Shown piece after piece: positions 51,423-63,850 of a stretch of DNA of 64,000 bases. Under the pieces are notes generated by a model, which was given only the letters and a program-made list of their open reading frames with translations, did not search any database and was not told where the DNA came from. Origin of the DNA: Trichopria drosophilae (lineage: Eukaryota; Arthropoda; Insecta; Hymenoptera; Diapriidae). The DNA lies in contig CM059582.1 in the NCBI GenBank assembly GCA_030407085.1, forward strand, positions 162,804,001 to 162,868,000, read 5' to 3'. The translations under genes were made by a program, and so were the position numbers. Position 1 is the first letter of the stretch, and every line of letters begins with the position of its first letter.

Positions 51423-52194
51423 TTTTATTTAATTACCTAAAACATAATTATGTTATCAATTTTATATATCTATATAAGTTTATCAATAGATTAACACTTG
51501 GTTTGTTTTATTTCTTTTTTATTATTATTGTGATTATTATGTACTTATATTTATAGACGAATAACTGAAATAATATCTAGTATACAGTAACATTTAAAAA
51601 TAAGTATATTATTGCAATCATTTAAAGTTGTTCAACCATATTTTTGTTCTTCTCGTAACTAATAAGATATCTTTTATTTTCCTACCGACTAGTTTCTATT
51701 AAAACTCTCAAAAAATTCGGTAACTCTGCATGAGACGTGTTTCTTACAGATGGCGTTAACATGCAGCATATTCATCAATTTGAAAGTTTGAGTGTAAACA
51801 AGGACATTCGTAAACGAAGTAAAAAGTAAATGCGTAGGTTATATTTTCTTATATAAATATTATCACTAACTTTATAATAAAAAGTTACAGTGAAAATTGT
51901 ACAATATATAAAAAATACACCGCTACATTTTATAACACGATAATATAGCCTTTTAAGAAATAAATTAACATAACTTTTCTGTATTAAATCAAAATAATAA
52001 AAATCGAAATCTTTGTTATTCTTATATCCAGTTTAAAATAAAAAAGTGTGACGTTCCACCGGAGGAGATAGCAAGAAGATATATATACTCAAAACGACTG
52101 TAACTCGTCTTTAAGAAAGCATATAGTCCAAAGATCGGTAGAGCCAATCCGTGGCGACTATCTATATATCGAAACTTACTGTTCATGGACTCAT

Positions 52195-52310
52195 CAAAAT
52201 GTGGACACCACCGTATGTTACCGATGAACCTTAAAAAACGGTCCTTCGGCACACTCTCATCCACTTCGAAATTCACTATTGATTTTGCACTAAAAAACTA
52301 TTTTTTTATA
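52195..52310 (-). CDS. Possible exon upstream of the right BCKDHA copy
   Basis: On the minus strand AGTTTTTTAG precedes an open segment including NFEVDESVPKDRFLRFIGNI and RWCPHFDESMN that ends at a good donor (GAACA/GTAAGT). Without splicing the frame runs on to a stop at 52022 (SRHGLALPIFGLYAFLKTSY). The segment is less AT-rich than its surroundings. The first codon of the longest ORF is GTG, so there is no ATG start. I cannot assign a family. It may belong to a separate gene, an alternative 5' exon or a remnant. Confidence 0.3.
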
Positions 52311-52819
52311 ATGACGTTTCAACACTTCGGCGGTAGTTCAAGTGTCACATAAAACAATTTTCACTCGGAGACAAGAAAATCACGTTCTACCGATAACACA
52401 AACTGGATTCATTTCACTCCAGTTAGACGGGTGGAGGGGATAGTGTAGCACATTCCGTATTCTCTACTAAGATATTCCGTACTTTTAAGTATCTCTGGTA
52501 GTCACCTTTGCCTTAAGCCTAAGCTTCAAAATCGTAGCGATGCAAATGAGACATATTTGTTACGACTTATCACTTTCGTTGAACTGGAATTCTATGATAA
52601 AAAGTGCGTACAAAGTGCACTGTCACTTGTGCTAAATGCTACGTCCAAATTTTACTTCGACTCCAGGAACAGTAGTTTTTTTTTATTTTTTTCCATTAGT
52701 GTATAAAAATTAAAATATTACGAAAACGTTACAGGTTATTTCTTACAATTTTTTAATTAAATATTTCTGTATTTCTAGTATCATAATATATTTCTAAGAT
52801 GTTCTAGGGCGCAATTATA

Positions 52820-53052
52820 CACTGAGAGAAATCGTATAACAATTTTTACTATTTTGACTAGGAATCCGAGCGCAAACCTGAAATCATGTTAATTTTAACT
52901 ATTATTTTAGTAAACTTTCCTATCCAGATAGGACTTTTTTCATAAAAAATAGGAAAATTTACTAAAATAATAGTAAAAATTAATATGATTTCCGGTCTGT
53001 GATCAAATTCCTAGTCAAAATAGTGAAAATTGTTATACACTTTCTTTCAGTG
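52820..53052. mobile_element. 233 bp MITE with CACTG ends and TA duplication
   Basis: The element begins CACTGAGAGAAATCGTATAA and ends with the inverse TTGTTATACACTTTCTTTCAGTG-type terminus, flanked on both sides by TA. Arms of about 105 bases are imperfect inverse copies (GACTAGGAATCC against its inverse, TTTACTATTATTTTAG-like words against theirs). There is no ORF. The TA duplication fits a Tc1/mariner-type mobilising transposase, which is inference. Confidence 0.8.
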
Positions 53053-53054
53053 TA

Positions 53055-56000
53055 GTATTCCAAAATTGATTTAAATATTGAATTTCACCTCATCTGGTTT
53101 ACTTTTTTTATTCTGATAAGATACATGTACTGATAACAATATTTTTATTCGTAATGTAAATAAGTTGTAAATTACTCCAAAATATATTCTTCCGAAAAAA
53201 GATTAAAATATGAGTTCGTTTCTATATGCATTTTCAACCTATCTCATTAACAAATGAAACATTTAATCAGTGCGATCTTATAATGGTAAGTGGAACAAAA
53301 TTAGTTTGTATATTGTTGAAGACACGTTTATTACATTTAAAAACATATTGTTTAAAGTTATCGATCGGTTGTACTTGTCACTATTTAAATATATACTTAT
53401 TTCAACGCCTAAATGTTTTAAAAACTAGAATAAACTAACACATTAAAAATAAATGTTAAATAATACCTACAAAAATTATGAATCTTTAAATCATTTGATG
53501 TAATCTCACTTACTTTAAAATCGATGTAACTATCCCTCTGAAGTTTTGCTTTTATCTCGCTTTTATATAACTCAGCTAGGTTCTTTAAAAAATATCATTT
53601 TTGACAGTGAACATTCCAATTGCATTCTTAAATTGTTTGAAATGATGTATAGACATGTGAAGTTCGTCGACATATTCTAGATGGCGCTCAAATCCTAAAA
53701 TGAAATAAACCGTCATTTAGTTGAATCACCGAACGAATACATTTAAAAAAGTGAGTGACCGCTTGTGATAAATGTTCATAATAAATTACAAGATTCCAGA
53801 TGGTGACGTCAATGAAAATGTACGCAACATGTTTTTGTATTTTAGTTCGAAGAAATAACTCCTACATCCAGTTAAATTCATTACGGCACTATATAAAAAT
53901 TTCAATTCGCATATGAACAATTTTTTCAATTTTTCCTATATTATCATATCAGAAAATTACAATACCTATATGGTAAATTACTTTTATGTGAGAAAAGTAC
54001 AATAAAGTGAATGAAAAATTGCCAATAAGATGTTACGGAAAATTCTCCATACCTGATATGGGCTAATAATTTCCAATAAAAGTATAACTTATTTTCAGTA
54101 CATTTTTCTTACAGTGCAAATTTATTTTTTATTAAATATTTTAAGATATTATTTAATGTTTATTTATCTGTTTACGATATTGGATCTATCGATTTGAATT
54201 TGTACAAAATTGTCAAAATCTAAAAATAATCTCTTACTGAGGTAAATAATATAAGAAATGCTAGTATACTTTGGTAACAACATTGAGGGCCCCGTTGCCT
54301 TTATTTTAATATATATACTGTTCAGCTATTTTTTTATTCTGTATTGTAAGTTCGCTACGAGTTTTCTAAAATAATATGAAATTTTAAAAGAAATACGCGA
54401 TAGTGTTGAAATTCAACTTAGAATAATAAAATTTCCTCTGCAATTTCTCTCACTGGATACAAAAAATAAGGTCAAATTACCCTAATAAATTAACTAAATT
54501 ACCTTGATATAAAAGATATCCGTGAGTTTCAATGCAGATCAAGAATTTTTCGAAATAAGGTTCTAATACGTTTTTAAATATTTGAATGTCGGGTCGACGT
54601 TGCAGTAATCATATAAAATTTATATAGAATTGATAAAGAATGATATGTACATTAATCGCTATTGCAGAAGTAAATCCCCAAAATGTGTAATATTTCGTAA
54701 AATTAAATATTGACTAATAATCCGGAATGACGAAAACGAAACTTAATAATAATCTATATTAAATGGTAATAAGACTTCTTCATTCATCTTTGAAAGAGTA
54801 AAATATGAAAATAAGAAATAATCGAAGGACGCAACTTTAAATAAAAATTACGTAAATTCAGTAAATTTAGTAATAACTTAATACTCAATTTTTTATGCAT
54901 TTTAGAACATTTTTCATTAATTTTAGAATATGTTATAACGTATTCATACCAATAAAATTAATTTTTTTCATTTCAAAACAATATTTAAAATGGATCGGTA
55001 TCCTAAAATTAGTTTTATTAAACGCTTATGAGCCTTTTTTTCATAATACATTTCTTTCGGAATTCAAATTAGTTATATTTATTTAATAAGTAATTACTAT
55101 TTACTAACATTTTCAATACGTAATGAATTTTTATCAATGAGGAATTCTAAAATATTGGTGTAATACGCAAACGTTACAAACTAACTAAAGAGAAAACTTT
55201 TTAAACAAATATGACATAGAATTATGTTTTTAGGAAATTAAACATGTTTAACCACTGTTTATTGAAAAATTGTCAATAGTAAATATTGTTACTTAATAAG
55301 CTTTTTTTAGAATTTCTGTTTACAAAACAGGGTCATGACTATTTAAGCAAAGTAGTTAATAATGGTAATCTAAACATAAAGTACTTTCTGAACACAATTT
55401 TAAGAAAAAAATAACATGTCTTGAACATATATTAAGTTGTTTCCAGTTACTAAATAATTAGATTATCCCCCTTACAATTTCAGTTTATAACTTTCTTGTT
55501 ATTATTTTTGCTAAACGGATACTTGTATAAATAATACAAATTTCTTTTAAAGTATTTATTATTATTTTAAACTAGTTTTTTTATTATTCACGAATGCATA
55601 TTACTATTAATTATAGCATAATCATTACATTTTTAATGTTTCTTGTAAGTATTTAAAATATAAGTTTTAGTAATTGTTTAATAACATGTGCAGGAAACCT
55701 TTACATTTTCCTTATCTTGTGTATTCATTAATTTGTACAAAATCAATATTGACTGGTAATTTAAGTATAATTTCCTTTTAGAAAACTCATTTAAAAGTTT
55801 ACATCTCGTTTAGTATGTATTCAACTTAGTAAAAGAAAAGTATAAATATAGATGGAATAAGTAAGTATTAAAAATATATTTTTATATATGTACATAATAA
55901 TGTAATTTACAGTTGATTCTGAGCAAATTTCAAATAAATAGATAAATAAGATAACCCTTTCAACCACCGTGTCTTTCAGAAAGGGCGTCTTTTTTGTAGT

Positions 56001-58600
56001 TCATTTTTTGTTGTACTTTTTTGAGTTAATTGAAAATTAATTTTGTCTACTAGTCATTGCTTCCTTACTTCGACAGCATTTTTGAAAATGTAACTAATTA
56101 TTGTTCGTCACTATTTGGGTAATTTTGTTTACAATATTAAACAATGCGCTAAAATACATTATTTTTATTTTACAAAAAGTGTATCTTGAATGGAAAATGA
56201 TACATTAACGATCTTAAATAGGGTTCTTAAGGGATTTCTAAAGTGATCCGCCGGTAACGTAGGAAATTTTACTAAACAACGTAAATTAAAGATGACTAAA
56301 TAAAATATTCAAAATTAGGACTCAGTAAAGGCAATTCTAATTTAGAAAATACTAAAAACATTCATTGAGAACTGACCGAGAATTTTCGGAAATAAATCAA
56401 AATCACTTATTTCGGTATGTCTTTGGTATTTTCAACGCAACCGTCATTAGAATTGCCTTTGTAGAGCCTGAATTTCAAAAATATTATTCAGTCAACTTTA
56501 ATTTATGTTTTTTAATGACAATTTTTACCTTAAAGCGGATCACTTTAGAACCCCTTTAAAGGTTTTCGGGGTCACTAAATATACGAATCCTACATAAGAT
56601 TTTTAAAATTCAAAATGTAGGACCAAAATGTAATAAGTTACTTGATCCGGTTGAAACAAAATACTTTGAGGGTCCGAGGTCGCTGATCACGAATCAGGGA
56701 TCAGATTATGAAAATTTAAAATGGTGGATTTTTGGCACCCATGGTACCGACCAAACTTATAGCAAAAATTAACGATTTCTGGCCTTCTTCCTCTACGGTA
56801 AATATTTGTAACCATCCATAAAGATTTAAACCAGAACAACGAAAACAACGTTTGTTCCAAGTAAAAATGTAGTAAAATTGATTATTTCCTACAAATTTAT
56901 ATATACGAATCCTACATAAGATTTTTAAAGCCAGACAAAATTATCTTTCACAAGTTGGAACCGTTATTTTGTTTGTTGTCCTAACGATTTATTTTTTCGC
57001 ACAGCTTTTTACATTTCCACCCTCCATCTGGAATTCGTCACTCTGCATTTTACAAATTTGATTCGTAATCAACGACCCCTGAAACATGCGAGTACTTATT
57101 TTCACCAGGATAACTTATAATTTTCTCGGCCATCTTCGATCACCGATTTTGAATTTGGAAAAACTACACTCAGAGACTTATTTGCGGAAATTGTCAATTT
57201 GAAAACCGGGATTTGTCGTCCGGCTTTTGCATCCTTTTACTATTGTGGTTTATAAAATTTGATATATTCGGTTGTGAATTTTACAAAACTCGGTAGCAAA
57301 CAGTATAAAAGCCAGACGATAAACCCCGATTATCCCTAAATTGAAAATGTTTATTCTATTTTTGTAAATAAAAGTCTAATATAGTACCTATAATTCTGGT
57401 TTCGTAATCAGCGATCTCCTTCAGTAACAAATGTTAACCTTTTTTTATGTAAAGCAAAATGTATGCTTGAACAGTTATAAAACTCCGAAAACTTACGCGA
57501 TATTCTTTATTCGATACGTTTTGGAGCACATTTCAGTTTATAATATCGATAGGTATTTTATACCAAAAATCAAATGGTCGAACAGAAAGTTTAACAAAAA
57601 ATGTTCAATAATTTTGGTTTATGCACCGGTAGTTCACAAAGATCTCATAATGACATCATGTTCAGAAAATCTACAGAAAATGGGACATCTGACTTCTTTT
57701 AGAGCACATTTGCAGCCTGGGATACTCGTAAAGAATACTTTCTTAATTCTTATGAAATACTTTAAGTATTGTATTATTGTCGACATTAGTTATATCTTAA
57801 ATAGTTACTTTGGCTAAAAAAGTGTGTACTTATCTCCTTATTTATTGTGATTAAAAAGATGGTTTTAGTAGCAGTATTTATTTTTGAATTTAATAGTATA
57901 ACAAGATTCACGAATTAGTAAATATAATACAAAATGATTATTTATGCAAAATACACTACCATCCAAAAGTTCGTGAATGCTCTCAATTTTTTAGTTTATA
58001 AAAAATAAATTATCAAATACTCTCCGATTATTTTGACGATATTGAGAAAACTCCGAGGATATTTTTTAAATAGTGGAATAAAAATTTCCATTGGTCCCAG
58101 ACTGGAAAAATAAAATATAGTTCAGACTGATGTCGCTATGTGTTCTTCAAGAGGTCTGACGCGTTACTTGTGAGCTTTTTCTGAACTTCCTATCATTATG
58201 AGCTCAAGCTCAGAAGAAGCTCAGAAAGTAACGCATGTTTTGTAATTGTTAAGAATTTATAAGTATGTGTATTAGAGGTTTATATACACAAAGATACGTT
58301 ATTTTCCCAACAAATCCTAAAGTATTCAAAATGGAATTTCGTATTTCTTATTAGATTTTGTAAGATTTCATAACTCACATGTATGTTCGTCTTTGTACTT
58401 TGTAAATCGAGCATCGGAGCTGTTTAATCCAATCGTCGAATAATTTAACCCATTAACGCCCAAATACACAAAAAGTTTACTGCTACTTTAACGCTTATTT
58501 TCAATATGAAATAAATTTCGAAAAAAATAAAAACTATAAGGTTCGACTATTTTCAAGGTCGCTCTTTCGAATGGTAGCAAGAAAATTTTAAAAAATTGAA
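53055..58600. other. Non-coding, repeat-bearing stretch
   Basis: No gene recognised. It holds the MITE copy at 56221-56562, a 29 bp direct repeat (ATATACGAATCCTACATAAG plus nine bases) at 56579 and 56901, and an imperfect inverted repeat at about 57155-57350 with GGGATTTGTCGTCCGGCTTT facing its inverse. The 128-codon ORF at 57431 lacks family or coding signals. Confidence 0.45.
56221..56562. mobile_element. Fold-back MITE, copy B
   Basis: Same family as 27139-27513. The left end GGATTTCTAAAGTGATCCGC is the inverse of the right end GCGGATCACTTTAGAACCCC. Internal inverse arms AGTAAAGGCAATTCTAA and TTAGAATTGCCTTTGTAGAG are shared with copy A. No ORF. Confidence 0.75.
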
Positions 58601-58723
58601 ATTTATAGATGATTTTGACATATATAGTACAAAACTATGATTTTTTAGGACGCATTTTTTACAAAAATATCGAGCTTTCCATACCATATCTTACTTTGAG
58701 CGAGCTAAAATATATTGCAAGGG

Positions 58724-59273
58724 TGCAATCGATAGTTGTACTTAAAAGATACACTGGTGTATATTTGAAATTTTCTATGTCAGATTCAAAATGGCCACTG
58801 CATTTACAAATTCCTTTTCAAAATTAAACCAATTTTTTTCTTGAAAAATATGGACTTTAGAGAAAATTTTATAAGAACAATTATGTTCTAGAATAAGTCG
58901 AAGAATAGCCTCGAATTTTTTCAGAATGTATTATCACAATTTTTATTTTTGAATAATTCGAAAATCGAAATTTGGAATAAGTCACATAAAATTAGTAGAG
59001 ATTTTTTCATTTAAATTTTTTCAAAATTTCGATTTTTCGAATTTTTTAAAATTAAAAAATTGTGACAATACATTCTGAAAAAATTCGAGGGTATTCTTTG
59101 ACTTATTCTAGAACATAATTGTTCTTATAAAATTTTCTGTAAAGTTCATAGTTTTCAAGATAAAAAATGGTTAAATTTTGAGAAGGAATTTGTAAATGCA
59201 GTGGCCATTTTGAATCTGACAAAAAATTTCAAATGTATACCAGTGTATCTTTTAAGTACAACTATCGAGTGCA
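58724..59273. mobile_element. Large fold-back element, 252 bp arms
   Basis: The left arm 58724-58975 and right arm 59022-59273 are diverged reverse complements around a 46-base centre. Shared landmarks: AGTTGTACTTAAAAGATACA, AAATGGCCACTGCATTTACA, AACAATTATGTTCTAGAATA and GAATTTTTTCAGAATGTATT, each with its inverse in the mirror position. Both arms encode similar short peptides in opposite directions (VVLKRYTG), so those ORFs are repeat artefacts. Confidence 0.88.
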
Positions 59274-60124
59274 CACTCGATTTTAATAAGTTGCAAATTT
59301 CCAAGCTATTATTTAAAAAATGGCGACAGATAGTGAAAAAAATATCGTTCTTACCTTTTTTTATAGATTTTTTCATTTGCTACAACTTTTGTTTTACATA
59401 TTTTGAGCTATAATGCGTCATTAAAAAGTTACAGCCATTTTTAAATAAAATTAGGCCTATTTTATAAAAAAAAACAGCTTTTCCTCATTTCGATTTTCGG
59501 CGATTTTGGATATATTGTTTAACTCTTTTTTTTAGTAATTATCACGTAAAAATTGGTCCCGTTGCAATTTGTTCCGGGTCAAACCGTTCGTTGCCTGGAC
59601 TAAAAGAATAGGAAAGAAAAAAAAAACTTATTTCGTACTAAATCATATAGAGATTTTTTGTATTTTATGCATTATTTTTGTTAATAAATCCTTATTAGAT
59701 ATTTTGAATTTACATGGATTGTATATTATTATGTTTACTATTTTTCGTTATTGTTATGAAAATTAAAAAAGATTTTTTGAAATCTCTGACAAAACGTATC
59801 TGGCAAAAATAAATTTGTCTCCGAGGGTGTATCTCGCAGATGTGGCCAAAATTAACTGGCGCGACGAGCGGAAGAGTGAAAGCATTTTAGTTTAGGTTGG
59901 GTCAGCTTAGGTTAGGTTTTTTAATGAGAGATTGCTCCAAATATGGCATTTTTAAGTTTACACTTGCAGAGAATGCCGATATAACTTGAAAGTGTATGTG
60001 GAGGCGGTGTTAAGAGCAGATGAAGCCAAAGGATAAGAAAACACTCTAACATGTTCTAATTAGACATCACCGAAGTGAAAGAATTTTAATTTTGTTTACA
60101 CATTAGGAAATTAAAATAAGCACA

Positions 60125-61880
60125 ATGTAAGTAATTTTGCTACTTAATGAACTAAATTAAGTTTCTTAATTAATCTTGATAATATTTTCAGGAACAATTC
60201 AATTTTATTTTTATTTTGTGCAATAATATCTTTATCCTGGGCAGAGGATTATTATTCGTTACTTGGAGTAGACAGAAGTTCTGACCAAAGAGATATCCGA
60301 CGTGCTTTCAAGAAACTGGCTGTCACTGAACATCCGGACAAAAAAACTGTAAAGACAAATCATTTTTTTTTAGCATTTTGTTAAATTTTATAAATTTGTA
60401 ATTGCTGTTTCAGAATGACCCAGATGCTCATGAGAAATTTATTAAATTAACAACAGCGTATGAAGTATTAAAAGATCCGGATATGCGAAAGAAGTATGAT
60501 CTTTACGGAGAAGAAGGCTTAGATAATTCTAATAGAAAGAACAATTATCATTCCTACAATTATTATCAAAATAATTTTGGCATTTATGACGATGATCCAC
60601 AGATTGTAACATTAAATAGAAATGATTACTGTGAGTATTATTAACTGTTACCCAGTAAACGAAAACAAATAGAAAGTTAAAAATACGAATTGAAATGAAT
60701 TCAAGTGAGTTAAAATGAATTAAAAAGTAGATTCAATTACAGTAGGAACTCTCTTATTCTAATTAGTAAAGTTTTTGAAGATGGCGCCGACCTCACTTAT
60801 TCTAATTTTCCCCTTACCCCCACTTACTTTGCTTGCGAGCTTGTGATTCGTGGACAATATTTTTCGTTTACTCTTCGTGCGTTAGTGGGGGAACGATTAG
60901 AATAAGAGAGGCTGGACAATTAGAATAAGAGAGGTCCTACTGTAATAATTTTCATGCGTTTTAATTCATTTTAATTCAATTGAATTCATTACAATTTGTA
61001 TTTTTAACTTTCTATTCGTTTTCGTTTACTGGTTAATATTGATAAAAATTGTTAATTCTCATGCTTATAATTTCAGTCGATAGCGTAAGAAATTCAGAAA
61101 AGATGTGGATTATTAACTTTTACTCTCCAATGTGTGGACATTGTCATACATTGGCTCCCGCATGGAGAAAAGTTGCTAAAGATCTCGAAGGAGTGATAAG
61201 AGTCGGTGCCGTTAATTGCGAAGACGACTGGCAGCTTTGTCATCAACTTGGAATACAGGCTTATCCGACAATTCTTCACTATCCAAAGGTATAAATTGGT
61301 ATCTTTATGATGTTAAAGTTATAATATAACAGAAATTTAAAAATGTTTTATAAATTTCAGAATGAAAAAAGTAGTATTAAATATACTGGAGAAAAGAAGT
61401 ACGATCCTATTATGCGTTTTGTATTGGATAGACTCGATGTTGAAATTTCTGAAATCAGCAGCAACGATTGGAAACTTTTATTAAAGAACTCTATAGAACG
61501 TCCAACATTAATTTTTACTTGTGGACCTGGCAGAAATTGTTTTGATTATGACGATCGTTTAAAAGTTGCAGCTATATTTGTAAGTTAATAACACATTATA
61601 TAAATAATACATTAATTTTGTTGTAATTATAATAAATAATTCATTAATAAAATTCATTTCTATACAGGATGAAATGATTGACACCAAACTATTCAATTGT
61701 GATGTCGATTCGTGCAGAGATGTAATTTCTGAGACTACAGGCGTTGTTTACTTACCTCCAAGTGAAGGGATTTTAGTCAAACCTGTTTCTTTTGATGACG
61801 TTGAAGAAGTTGACGAACTAGTGAAATTAATTTTAGAACAGTTACCTGAACCTCAGGATATCAGTAGGGACGAATTTGAT
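60125..61880 (+). CDS. DNAJC10: DNAJC10 / ERdj5, 5' part (continues beyond the window)
   Basis: ER-luminal disulfide reductase that works with BiP in folding and ER-associated degradation. Coding parts: 60125-60126, 60192-60348, 60414-60630, 61077-61288, 61361-61579, 61668-61880. The ATG is split by the first intron (AT/G). All junctions are GT-AG with correct phases, covering 340 residues of a protein that is about 790 in human. Residues 1-18 form a signal peptide (MNNSILFLFCAIISLSWA). The J domain covers about 20-90 with HPD at 48-50, then NFGIYDDDPQIVTLNR. Thioredoxin domain 1 has SPMCGHCHTLAPAW with CGHC at 145-148 (human has CSHC), followed by GAVNCEDDWQLC and the cis-Pro motif AYPT. The thioredoxin-like b domain begins after that. 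The last exon ends at GTAAGT, and the later thioredoxin modules lie to the right of the window. Confidence 0.97.
60652..61032. mobile_element. Fold-back MITE in a DNAJC10 intron, carrying a nested one
   Basis: The outer ends are CCAGTAAACGAAAACAAATA and the inverse ending TTCGTTTTCGTTTACTGG; arms continue through AGAAAGTTAAAAATAC and AATTCATT-type repeats. Inside, 60739-60943 is a second inverted unit, ACAGTAGGAACTCTCTTATT against its inverse ending GAGAGGTCCTACTGT. The order implies insertion of the inner element into the outer one. Confidence 0.8.
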
Positions 61881-62610
61881 GTAAGTATATCTTGTTAATT
61901 ACTATTAATTTCCCAGCAAACAAAAGAATGGCAAGGAATTGAGAGAAATTGAAAAGAATTAATGAGCATGCGTATCGAATCTCAGTAACGAAAATCTGGA
62001 ATTGAAATTTTGTCAAAAGGTTAGGGTTGTATTTTCTATTCCTGGACTGAGATTGACTACAATTTTAATTCTTTTAAATTCCTTAGGATATAACGGAACA
62101 AAGATTATGGTAATATTTTAATCCCTGATGCAAAATTGGCCACATTGTAAAAAATCGTAATGAAATTTACTACAATTTTACACAGTTCGAGTTGTAGTTT
62201 TACCCTACCACTGTAAATTTCCCATTCGCACTAGTAAAGTTTCTAATCTCAATTATAAATTTACACACTAAACTGTAAAACTTTGATCACAACATCTAGA
62301 TCGACTATATATATATATGTATGTATATTAGTGGGACGTATCATGTAATTCATCTATTTAAAGATTTTTGTTTTAATCGATTGGACATTTTTTGGAAATA
62401 CTTTTTTTTTATCACATTTTTTAATAAAGTTAAACGTATTGAGTTAATTGCAAAAGTTTTGGTCAAGACTAAAAACGTATACGCTAACCCAGTACGTACT
62501 CTGTTAACATATAATATTATATAGATCCACCCAATTGTACGTCCCTGAAATTTATAACAAACACATTTATGCACGCATCCCAGTTCATTCATTTAATGAA
62601 AAAAAAATTT

Positions 62611-62684
62611 GCATCGACCGAAAATCGAACCCTGGTCTCCCGCACAACAACTTCGAGCCGTAATCACTGGACCACCTCCTAGCT
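62611..62684 (-). repeat. tRNA-derived SINE-like unit
   Basis: On the minus strand an A-box-like GGTGGTCCAGTGATTACGG is followed about 30 bases later by GGGAGACCAGGGTTCGATTT, which contains the B-box core GGTTCGA. The 74-base unit resembles a tRNA in order and length. The acceptor and T-stems do not pair well, so it is a degenerate tRNA-derived element, not a functional tRNA. Confidence 0.6.
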
Positions 62685-62872
62685 GTAAAAGATGATGCGA
62701 AACTAACAAATAATTGAAACGTGGAGCATTTATGAATTGTGTACATAAAAATAATCTGCTAAATTTATTACCATATTTTACATTTTTGTAATAATTTGCT
62801 TATCGACTTTTGAAAAGAACGAATGCATGTAGATATTTTTGTTGGTAAAATAAATATTGTAATTTTTTTTCT

Positions 62873-63113
62873 AAATTACGCAATATCTTGAAAACGGTAC
62901 GAGATACGTGAAATTTGACGAAATTGACATAAATCAGGGGTACCTTGGGGCGATGATTCGAAGCCACTGTACATGATTCGAGAATTTTCGAAATTTTCGA
63001 TTTCTAAAATTATGAAATTTTTGAATTGTGTATGTCAGCTGAATCATCGCACATGACAAAATTTCATCAGATTTCACGTATCTCATACCGTTTACGAGAT
63101 ATTGCGTAAATTT
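62873..63113. repeat. Fold-back repeat, ~55 bp arms
   Basis: AAATTACGCAATATCTTGAA on the left faces ACGAGATATTGCGTAAATTT on the right, continuing through GAGATACGTGAAAT and its inverse. Inner words GATGATTCGA and TGAATCATCG also face each other. It is a non-coding fold-back element. Confidence 0.75.
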
Positions 63114-63269
63114 GAAAATAAGTGTCAGTTAGGTGTCCAATAAGTGTACAAATACATTTCATTTAAGTGTACAACACTTTTTGGACTCTTGTGTATTGAA
63201 CGCTTAAATAAAGCGTACCATTTCCGACAGAGCACTGCTAAATGTAATTGGAAATTGGTTTAAAATAAA

Positions 63270-63850
63270 CATTCCAAATTTTGAATGAAAAGTCATTTGT
63301 GGCTTTTATTTTCGAAAATAACTTTTTTGTAATTGAAATGAATAATTACAAAATGAATATAATTTTAATATTTTTTCACTTCAAAGCAGAAGTTATTTTT
63401 TTGTATAGACTCATTTGTATTAAAATGAAGAATCATTAAGAATTTGTATTCAAATGAATTCACCACACTTTAATTTTGGTATTGATTTATTTTAAATTCA
63501 TTTGGATTAAAGCAGGCATTATTTTGCTCAGTCATGTATTCAAATGGATTCATTAATTCCGGTAATTAACTGTTATTATTTATGGATTCGATTGTATTAA
63601 AAAATTATCATTTCAACCTTCATTTGTATTCAGATGGATTCACGACTTCTGCCTTTTTCAAGTATTTTTAGTAGTTTCGGCAACGATATTATTTATGCAT
63701 TCATTTGAATTCATTTGGATTCATATTTTTGTATTAAAATAATAGTGAAGTATTTTTGCATTCAAATGTATTCGAAAATTTCAAATAGCGTATTCAAAAG
63801 CCAAAAATTAATCCAAGTCAATACATTTCAATACAATTTCAATTGCTGGG
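63270..63850. repeat. Low-complexity ATTCATTTGAATTCA-rich tract
   Basis: Words such as ATTCAAATGAATTCA, CATTCATTTGAATTCATTTG and AAATGGATTCA recur irregularly over about 600 bases in both orientations. It is a degenerate tandem-like array with no coding potential. Confidence 0.55.

Noticed and set aside
57431..57817. 128-codon plus-strand ORF
   Set aside because: One of the longest anonymous ORFs, but its composition matches AT-rich intergenic DNA, it has no domain or splice context, and flanking sequence is repeat-rich.
59155..59413. ORFs on both strands with similar peptides (VVLKRYTG)
   Set aside because: They lie in the arms of the 58724-59273 inverted repeat. The similarity follows from the mirror sequence, and no coding signal is present.
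59890..59925. TTAGG-like words (GGTTAGGTT) suggesting telomeric repeats
   Set aside because: Only two or three units are present here. Similar isolated words occur near 10880, 14803, 27990 and 44544, so this is not a telomeric array.
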